44,320 nucleotides of DNA from Bacillota bacterium (GTDB taxonomy: Bacteria; Bacillota; Bacilli; Paenibacillales; NBRC-103111): assembly GCA_023388055.1 (NCBI GenBank), contig JAEWGW010000009.1, positions 1 to 44,320 on the forward strand, in the 5' to 3' direction. How positions within the stretch are numbered: the first letter of the stretch is position 1; every line of letters begins with the position of its first letter. Below, piece after piece: positions 41,744 to 44,320 of the stretch. The notes below the pieces were generated by a model. It saw only the letters and a program-made list of their open reading frames with translations, was not told the origin of the DNA and searched no databases. Made by a program: the position numbers and the translations under genes.

Positions 41744-41778
41744 CGAACGAAGGCTGGACTAACCCCGGCCTTCGTTTG
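41744..41778 (+). terminator. hairpin after the binding-protein gene
   Basis: CGAACGAAGGCTGG (41744-41757) pairs with CCGGCCTTCGTTTG (41765-41778). No strong T run follows, so some transcription should continue into the permease genes. This is the usual way to make more binding protein than permease. Confidence 0.65.
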
Positions 41779-41824
41779 AAGGGTTGATTTACACTTTGAT
41801 TATTTAGGAGAAGGAGATACTGCT

Positions 41825-42778
41825 ATGAACAATACGGCTGCTGAAGCGGGGCTGGTGAAATACAAAGAATCCAGCGGTAGAAAGTGGAAAAGAATCGTCC
41901 GTAACCGGTATATCTATTTAATGATTCTTCCTGGGGTTCTTTACTTTCTGATTTTTAAATACATTCCCATGTTCGGTCTGGTCATTTCCTTCCAGGATTA
42001 TCTGCCGTACAAAGGAATTATGGGCAGCGACTGGGTTGGCCTGAAGCATTTTTCGCGACTGTTCAGTGAACCCGAATTTTGGAATATATTTAAGAATACA
42101 ATAGTGGTATTCGTCGTTAACGTAACCTTTTACTTCCCGATACCGATTATTTTATCCTTGATGCTGAATGAAGTTGGCAATGCCTTCTTTAAACGTTTTG
42201 TACAAACCCTGGTTTACATTCCCCACTTCTTGTCCTGGGTTATTATCGTATCGATTTCCTTCGTTATGTTCACCATGGACGGAGGGATTATTAATGAAAT
42301 GCTCACCTACTTCGGATTCCAGCCCATCAACTTCCTGATGAGCTCCGGCTGGTTCTATCCCATGTATGTCTTCCAGGTAATCTGGAGAGAAGCAGGCTGG
42401 GGAACCATCGTTTATCTGGCTGCTATGGCTGCAGTGGATCCTGGATTATATGAAGCCGCCCGGATGGACGGCGCAACACGGCTTCGCCAAATTTGGCATA
42501 TTACGCTTCCCGGCATTCGCACCGTAATTGTGGTTATGCTGATCCTGAAGGTCGGCAGCGTGCTGGATACAAGCTTCGAACATATCTTCCTCTTGCTGAA
42601 CTCCATGAACAAGGACGTAGCGGAAATTCTGGACACTTACGTGTACACGGCAGGCTTAAAGCAAGGACAATACAGCTTCAGTACCGCCGTTGGTTTGTTC
42701 AAATCCGTTGTCAGCTTTATCCTGGTTATGGGTTCTAACTGGTTGGCGAAAAAAGCTGGCGAAGAGGGCGTATACTAA
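41825..42778 (+). CDS. sugar ABC transporter permease (LplB-like)
   Basis: An integral membrane protein of 317 residues with about six helices, one half of the channel. The cytoplasmic EAA loop is E-A-A-R-M-D-G-A-T-R-L-R-Q-I-W-H-I-T-L-P, which docks the ATPase. The first helix Y-I-Y-L-M-I-L-P-G-V-L-Y-F-L-I-F-K-Y-I-P-M-F-G is typical of the LplB/YteP type. AGGAGAAGGAG precedes the ATG. No ATPase gene is in the window; this group usually shares a general ATPase (MsmX) encoded elsewhere. Confidence 0.92.
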   Translation: MNNTAAEAGLVKYKESSGRKWKRIVRNRYIYLMILPGVLYFLIFKYIPMFGLVISFQDYLPYKGIMGSDWVGLKHFSRLFSEPEFWNIFKNTIVVFVVNVTFYFPIPIILSLMLNEVGNAFFKRFVQTLVYIPHFLSWVIIVSISFVMFTMDGGIINEMLTYFGFQPINFLMSSGWFYPMYVFQVIWREAGWGTIVYLAAMAAVDPGLYEAARMDGATRLRQIWHITLPGIRTVIVVMLILKVGSVLDTSFEHIFLLLNSMNKDVAEILDTYVYTAGLKQGQYSFSTAVGLFKSVVSFILVMGSNWLAKKAGEEGVY

Positions 42779-42849
42779 GAGCTCTCCGCAAGAAAAGTCA
42801 ACTTCGTAAGCAAACGTAAAGCTCGTTCTTACTTTAAGGAGGAAGCAGG

Positions 42850-43722
42850 ATGATTCAAGATAAAACACTGGGCAATCGAATATTTGATGCCGTTAACTAT
42901 TTGCTCCTAACCCTAGTCGCCCTGGTAACCGTACTGCCTCTTGTGCACGTACTGGCCGGATCGGTTACGACTGTTGAGGAAATGGCCCGTAAGCCGTTCG
43001 TATTGATTCCCACTGAGTTCACATTGAATGCGTACAAATATATTTTGTCTACACCAACAATTTTTAAAGCCTTGGGCGTTTCCATCTTTATAACGGCTAT
43101 CGGAACCCTGATCAGTATGTTTATTACGTCCCTGATGGCATACGGGCTTACCCGCCGCGATCTGGACGGCCGTAAATTCTTCAACCTGATGGTCGTTTTC
43201 ACCATGTTGTTCCATGGCGGTTTGATCCCGTCCTTCTTGGTTGTAAAGCAAGTAGGCTTGATCGACAGCTTGTTCGCCATGATTATCCCTTCCGCAGTCA
43301 GCGCATTTAACCTGATCATTCTGCGGAGCTTCTTCCAAGGCCTTCCCGAAGGTCTGGAGGAATCGGCAAAGCTGGACGGCTGCGGCGACTTCGGCATTTT
43401 GTTCAAAATCGTATTGCCTTTGTCCCTGCCTTCCATCGCCACCATCTCCCTGTTCTACGCTGTAACCTACTGGAACTCCTACTTCAGCGCCATTATGTAC
43501 ATTAACAATGCAGACAAATGGCCGGTTCAGGTATTATTGCGTCAGATCGTTATCGCAGCGAGCGGTATGGCTGCCGACACGGACAACGACTTTATCAAGC
43601 CGCCGGAACAAACCATCAAGATGGCTGTTATCGTCGTATCCACTCTCCCGATCCTGATGGTGTATCCGTTCATTCAGAAGTACTTCGCCAAGGGCGCATT
43701 GGTTGGTTCCGTAAAGGGCTAA
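42850..43722 (+). CDS. sugar ABC transporter permease (YtcP-like)
   Basis: The second half of the channel, 290 residues with about six helices, of the carbohydrate permease group (MalG/YtcP). The EAA loop reads E-E-S-A-K-L-D-G-C-G-D-F-G-I-L-F-K-I-V-L-P-L-S-L-P. The first helix follows L-G-N-R-I-F-D-A-V-N-Y. AAGGAGGAAGCAGG precedes the ATG. It is 71 bases after the first permease gene and ends the operon, with a strong terminator following. Confidence 0.92.
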   Translation: MIQDKTLGNRIFDAVNYLLLTLVALVTVLPLVHVLAGSVTTVEEMARKPFVLIPTEFTLNAYKYILSTPTIFKALGVSIFITAIGTLISMFITSLMAYGLTRRDLDGRKFFNLMVVFTMLFHGGLIPSFLVVKQVGLIDSLFAMIIPSAVSAFNLIILRSFFQGLPEGLEESAKLDGCGDFGILFKIVLPLSLPSIATISLFYAVTYWNSYFSAIMYINNADKWPVQVLLRQIVIAASGMAADTDNDFIKPPEQTIKMAVIVVSTLPILMVYPFIQKYFAKGALVGSVKG

Positions 43723-43772
43723 TCCATAATTCCCCTCCTGGCAAGTGCCAGCTACATGTTAGCTCAAAGAAA

Positions 43773-43809
43773 AGAGCAGGTTATCGCAAAGATAACCTGC
43801 TCTTTTTAT
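43773..43809 (+). terminator. terminator of the transporter operon
   Basis: AGAGCAGGTTATC and GATAACCTGCTCT (43773-43803) form a perfect 13-bp stem with a 5-base loop, followed by TTTTTA. Confidence 0.93.
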
Positions 43810-43864
43810 GCAGATATGGCTGCACCCAATCTGCAGCTGGAGGCATTTCTTCTGCCCGCTTGGT

Positions 43865-44050
43865 CTAACGGCGGTGGGAGACCTTATTTCAACAAAAATA
43901 GCCTTTCCAAAAATCTAACGGCGGCCACAGCCGCTATTGGGGCAAATCCCCCCGCAGCAAGCTCTTTTTTAGCACAATAACGTCTCCTGCTTCCGTTAAA
44001 TTTGCCAGCCCCCCCCTTTTGAGCCAAATAGCGTCTCTCACCGCCGTTAG
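43865..44050. repeat. 50-bp-periodic palindromic element, copy C
   Basis: Direct units starting CTAACGGCGG lie at 43865-43889 and 43915-43939, 50 bases apart. Inverted units lie at 43975-43999 (ending TTCCGTTAA) and 44026-44050 (ending CCGCCGTTAG), 51 apart. Unit 1 pairs with unit 4 and unit 2 with unit 3. The layout is that of copies A and B, but the sequence beyond CTAACGG is different, so spacing and pairing are kept and not the bases. Confidence 0.75.
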
Positions 44051-44140
44051 AAACACAACCATTCGCTACTCTGAAATAACAGTTCTAGCCGGCAGAGCCG
44101 GTTTGAGGAGCTTTTTCGACATTTCATCGGTCATGGGGAA

Positions 44141-44178
44141 AATAAAAAACGGACAGCAGATTTACTCCGCCATCCGTT
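44141..44178 (-). terminator. terminator of the tRNA transcript
   Basis: AACGGA (44148-44153) pairs with TCCGTT (44173-44178). On the minus strand the stem is followed by a run of T (complement of 44144-44149). It lies 18 bases after the 3' end of tRNA-Arg. Confidence 0.8.
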
Positions 44179-44195
44179 TCCTGAAATCTAACCAA

Positions 44196-44269
44196 CGCAC
44201 CCTGAGAGATTCGAACTCCCGGCCTTTTGATTCGTAGTCAAACGCTCTATCCAGCTGAGCTAAGGGTGC
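44196..44269 (-). tRNA. tRNA-Arg (anticodon ACG)
   Basis: The minus strand gives a 7-bp acceptor stem GCACCCT/AGGGTGC (44263-44269 with 44197-44203), a D arm, the anticodon stem TTTGA/TCAAA with loop CTACGAA (anticodon complement of 44233-44235), and a T arm with TTCGAAT. The 3' CCA is not encoded. Confidence 0.95.
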
Positions 44270-44272
44270 ATA

Positions 44273-44320
44273 TGGAGCGGACGAAGGGATTCGAACCCTC
44301 GACCCTCGCCTTGGCAAGGC
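44273..44320 (-). tRNA. tRNA-Gly (anticodon GCC), 3' part
   Basis: The minus strand shows the 3' acceptor strand CGTCCGC, discriminator T and an encoded CCA (complement of 44273-44275). It also shows a T arm GAGGG-TTCGAAT-CCCTT and the anticodon region CCTTGCCAAGG. The 5' half lies beyond the window. It is four bases from tRNA-Arg, in the same transcript. Confidence 0.92.

Noticed and set aside
43756..43980. A 74-codon plus-strand frame after the transporter operon
   Set aside because: It starts before and runs through the terminator hairpin and palindromic element C, and has no ribosome site.
44019..44237. A plus-strand frame at the right edge
   Set aside because: It runs through palindromic element C and the tRNA-Arg gene in antisense and has no ribosome site.

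Overview
The window looks like chromosomal DNA of a Paenibacillus-type bacterium (Firmicutes, Bacillales, Paenibacillaceae). The evidence is AGGAGG-type ribosome binding sites on nearly every gene, a moderately GC-rich composition by eye, YveK/CpsD-type polysaccharide control proteins, a YesN-like membrane-bound AraC regulator, and LplB/YtcP-type sugar permeases without an ATPase. The genus is inferred from family resemblance and was not tested by a search.

Bases 221-21627, all on the minus strand, form one long exopolysaccharide (EPS) locus of the Wzx/Wzy type. It is read from a chain-length regulator and tyrosine kinase, through galU, an initiating sugar-phosphate transferase and a UDP-glucose dehydrogenase. 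It continues through glycosyltransferases, a polymerase (Wzy), a flippase (Wzx) and two O-acetyltransferases to manC and a small unknown gene. The precursors made are UDP-glucose, UDP-glucuronate and GDP-mannose. A 308-base structured gap follows the kinase gene. Two tandem promoters drive the locus, each with a palindromic operator (type GATACA-N3-TGTATC) exactly filling the spacer between -35 and -10.

Bases 21870-22817 are non-coding and packed with three minisatellites and a 50-bp-periodic palindromic element. Elements with the same layout occur at 6944-7130 and 43865-44050.

Bases 22818-27497 (minus) form a compact operon: nucleotidyltransferase, HPr-kinase-like protein, PqqD-like protein, S26-type peptidase and ABC exporter. 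It resembles the tailoring and export half of a paeninodin-type lasso peptide cluster, but has neither the lasso cyclase nor the usual B2 cysteine protease. A secreted glycoside hydrolase with a PA14-like domain (27636-30515), a small Xre-type repressor (30806-31042) and a 52-residue peptide gene (31171-31329) follow. The peptide has a Y-x-x-P leader motif of the kind PqqD-like domains bind. The same operator recurs at the promoters of the EPS locus, the maturation operon, the hydrolase and the peptide. I propose one regulon, probably under the small Xre protein, joining an unusual ribosomally made peptide system to matrix production. This is the most interesting feature of the window.

Bases 31546-34610 hold a Nudix hydrolase, a nicotinate salvage pair (pncA-pncB) and a small unknown gene. 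Bases 34757-43722 hold a sugar-uptake locus: an unknown toroid-like protein, a membrane-bound AraC regulator, two paralogous solute-binding proteins and two permeases. The window closes with tRNA-Arg(ACG) and a partial tRNA-Gly(GCC) on the minus strand.
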